Below the pieces are notes generated by a model. That model made no database searches and was not told where the DNA came from. It saw only the letters and a program-made list of their open reading frames with translations. Made by a program: the position numbers and the translations under genes. Shown one piece after another: positions 61,755 through 64,000 of a stretch of 64,000 nucleotides of DNA (the first letter of the stretch is position 1; every line of letters starts with the position of its first letter). This stretch comes from Prevotella sp902465605 (GTDB lineage Bacteria; Bacteroidota; Bacteroidia; Bacteroidales; Bacteroidaceae): positions 62,001 to 126,000 of the forward strand of contig CABQNT010000004.1 of the NCBI GenBank assembly GCA_902465605.1, read 5' to 3'.

Positions 61755-64000
61755 ATGAATTATCTTAAACTTGGAACTATTTTATTCGTAGGACTTTTGT
61801 CCTCCCATGTGAGCATGTCACAAGTGTCTGGTTTCGATTTGTCATCACAACGCAAGGAAAGTGCAGACGTACCAAAGCTGACAGGGCATCAAGTTGATCA
61901 CAAAGGATTGATAATCAATCCCGTACCTAACTATCTCAATCTTTCCATTAGTGGAACATTAGACGTCACGACTGGGGTCAAATTATCTACTAAACTCGGT
62001 CGGCAGAAACGAGATATCAAAGAGGATTTGGCCTTTCTGCCCTTGCAATCCGCTGGCGTTCCCTTGAACATTGCCTTGGAAAATACAGTTAAAAGCTGCA
62101 GTGTGAAGCCCGTCAGCGGCGCTTATTCGTTGCGCATTAATCGGCAAGGCATTGATATTGTGGGCTATGATGATGCCGGTGTGTACTATGGCATCCAGAC
62201 TTTGCGCCAGATTATGGAAAGTCCCATCGCCCAAAACGGCAAGACCCTGCCTTACTTGGAGGTCAATGATTATCCCGTTTTCCCATACCGTGGCATCATT
62301 GAAGGATTCTATGGCACCCCCTGGTCACACAAGGTGCGCCTGTCGTTGATTGATTTTTATGGCAAATACAAGTTGAACACCTATATTTACGGACCCAAAG
62401 ACGACCCCTATCACAGTTCCCCCAATTGGCGAAAACCTTATCCCGCGGACGAAGCTAAGAACATTCATGAGCTGGTAGAGGCCTGTGATAAAAATAGGGT
62501 AGAGTTTGTTTGGGCCATTCATCCAGGCAAAGACATTAAGTGGAATGAAGAAGATTACAACAACCTGAAGCACAAATTCGACCTGATGTACCAACTGGGA
62601 GTCCGTTCGTTTGCCATCTTCTTTGATGACATCTCGGGTGATGGAACCAATCCAGCCAGGCAAGTAGAGCTGTTGAACCGCCTGACAAAAGAGTTTGTCA
62701 AGGTCAAAGGAGACGTTTCGCCACTCATCATTTGTCCCACAGACTATAGCCGAGCCTGGGCCAACCCAACGCCCGAAGGCAGCTTGTCGGTGTATGGTAG
62801 AACCTTAGACCCATCGGTGAGGGTGTTCTGGACAGGCGATGTTGTATGCAGTGACGTCACACGAGCTACCTTAGCGTGGGTCAATTCACGCATCAAGCGG
62901 CCGGCTCTCTTTTGGTGGAACTATCCCGTGACCGACTATGTGCGCCACATCGTGTTGCAAGGACCCGTCTACGGACTTGAAAACACCGTCACCGCAGGCG
63001 AGATGACCGGTCTGCTGAGCAACCCCATGGAGCATGGTGAGGCCTCTAAACTTGCCTTGTACAGTGTTGCTGACTACGCTTGGAATCCCACAGCCTATAA
63101 CGCATTGGACAGTTGGGAACGCGCTTTGGCGGTGATGGCACCGCAAGCAAAGGACGCTTATCGAACCTTTGCCATCCATTCTGCCGACACAGAAACGGGT
63201 TATCGACGTGACGAATCGTGGGAAACAACAACCTTCAGCTTCGACCATTACACCCCAAAACAATATGATGACCTCATGCGTGAGTTCGAGAAGATAGAGA
63301 AGGTGCCGGCACAGTTGGAACAAGGATTGGCCAACCGAGGGCTGTTCAACGAGTTGCGTCCATGGCTCACCGAGTTCGGCAAGCTGGGAACGCGCGGTAA
63401 AAATGCGTTGAAATTCATGGAGATGTTTAAGCATGAAGCCCCGGAAGCATTCTGGAACAGCTATGTGCAGAACCTCATGAGCTCGGAAGATAAGAAGGCT
63501 TACGATGCCCATCGGTCAGGAACCATGAAACTACAGCCGTTCTATGAGAAGGCTATGGAGGACATGAGCGAGGCCTTCTATGAGCAACTCGCAGGGAAAA
63601 AGTCAGCCATACAGCGTCCCATCGGGTCTTATCCCAGCGTGTATACCACGCAGAGCAAGAACATGTTGGATGCCGATTCCCTCTCATTCTATCATTCGGG
63701 CGTAGAACAAAAGACGGGTGATTGGGTTGGACTGGACCTGGGAAAGGTGATGCCGATTTGGGAAGTTGACCTCAAGCAAGGCCGCAATGCGATAGATGAC
63801 GTAGATTATTTCGACCACGCCATCCTCGAATGCTCAACTGACGGACAGACATGGACCCCGCTCATCGCCGACCTTCGGAAGCAGTACGATATTCATTGGA
63901 TGGGGCAGGGCGTGCAGGGACGCTATGTGCGCTTACGCAAACTGCCTTCAGAGAAGACCCATTGGCTGGCCATTCGCACGTTCAAGGTCAATCCTATCAC
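61755..64000 (+). CDS. GH84 beta-N-acetylglucosaminidase, 3' end outside window
   Basis: At least 748 residues, running off the window. Signal peptide MNYLKLGTILFVGLLSSHVSMS-Q. A GH84-type N-terminal domain (DIVGYDDAGVYYGIQTLRQIM) is followed by the barrel beginning PYRGIIEGFYGTPWSHKVRL. The catalytic Asp pair is in FFDDISGDG (D291-D292), with VFWTGDVVCSD and FWWNYPVTD. Helical and discoidin-like C-terminal parts follow. The related Bacteroides enzyme (BtGH84) removes O-linked GlcNAc and acts on host glycans. Likely periplasmic or surface glycan degradation. TTGVKLSTKLGRQKRD and similar stretches also fit the family. Confidence 0.92.
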   Translation, partial: MNYLKLGTILFVGLLSSHVSMSQVSGFDLSSQRKESADVPKLTGHQVDHKGLIINPVPNYLNLSISGTLDVTTGVKLSTKLGRQKRDIKEDLAFLPLQSAGVPLNIALENTVKSCSVKPVSGAYSLRINRQGIDIVGYDDAGVYYGIQTLRQIMESPIAQNGKTLPYLEVNDYPVFPYRGIIEGFYGTPWSHKVRLSLIDFYGKYKLNTYIYGPKDDPYHSSPNWRKPYPADEAKNIHELVEACDKNRVEFVWAIHPGKDIKWNEEDYNNLKHKFDLMYQLGVRSFAIFFDDISGDGTNPARQVELLNRLTKEFVKVKGDVSPLIICPTDYSRAWANPTPEGSLSVYGRTLDPSVRVFWTGDVVCSDVTRATLAWVNSRIKRPALFWWNYPVTDYVRHIVLQGPVYGLENTVTAGEMTGLLSNPMEHGEASKLALYSVADYAWNPTAYNALDSWERALAVMAPQAKDAYRTFAIHSADTETGYRRDESWETTTFSFDHYTPKQYDDLMREFEKIEKVPAQLEQGLANRGLFNELRPWLTEFGKLGTRGKNALKFMEMFKHEAPEAFWNSYVQNLMSSEDKKAYDAHRSGTMKLQPFYEKAMEDMSEAFYEQLAGKKSAIQRPIGSYPSVYTTQSKNMLDADSLSFYHSGVEQKTGDWVGLDLGKVMPIWEVDLKQGRNAIDDVDYFDHAILECSTDGQTWTPLIADLRKQYDIHWMGQGVQGRYVRLRKLPSEKTHWLAIRTFKVNPI

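Overview
The window looks like a chromosomal segment of a Bacteroidetes bacterium, most likely a Prevotella-type member of the Prevotellaceae. Supporting signs are a type III glutamine synthetase, a PorZ-like protein of the type IX secretion system, ATP-type PEP carboxykinase, the long insert-containing form of IspG, DUF4254 and DUF3108 proteins, a BspA-like leucine-rich repeat fragment, a GH84 hexosaminidase, and promoters of the Bacteroidetes form (TTTG, about 19-21 nt, TAnnTTTG). No species can be named from the sequence alone.

Positions 1-9.5 kb are accessory DNA around a tRNA-Leu(CAA) gene. They hold an AlbA_2/ATPase-like protein, a RhuM-family protein, a short gene remnant, a 193-bp MITE with perfect terminal inverted repeats, a 23-bp tandem repeat, a 5'-truncated leucine-rich-repeat gene, and a two-gene defence-type operon. 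That operon has a strong promoter, an Abi (AbiD/AbiF-type) gene and an overlapping gene for a primase-helicase-PLD protein of the TOTE conflict-system type. It is the best candidate here for a little-described system.

Positions 9.5-33 kb are mainly housekeeping: a HAD phosphatase, a GH3-like adenylating enzyme, two cell-envelope proteins, glnN, a RhuM-Fic/Doc fusion, a monooxygenase, pckA and upp, then a tightly overlapping run leuS-yitT-rdgB-porZ-glycosyltransferase. An AT-rich gap at 30.25-30.70 kb carries a cluster of DnaA-box-like sequences and may be the replication origin. It is followed on the minus strand by rubredoxin, a GT9 glycosyltransferase and DUF4254.

Positions 33-64 kb hold acpP-fabF-rnc, ispG/purE/PAP2, rpoN with a conserved neighbour, a secreted histidine phosphatase, and a three-gene TonB-receptor locus with a histidine-rich duplicated lipoprotein. 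These are followed by polA with an orphan antitoxin, a polyprenyl synthase, a secreted hydrolase, deoC-mazG-dtd, two unknown genes, uvrC, apt and mnmG. The apt gene is flanked by two identical parS-like sites. The window ends inside a GH84 gene.

Two non-genic signals stand out. Five separate intergenic regions hold degenerate tandem units that keep an exact 22-bp period although their sequence has drifted. The two RhuM-type genes each contain a perfect 12-1-12 palindrome in the coding sequence, differing between them by a compensatory base-pair change.
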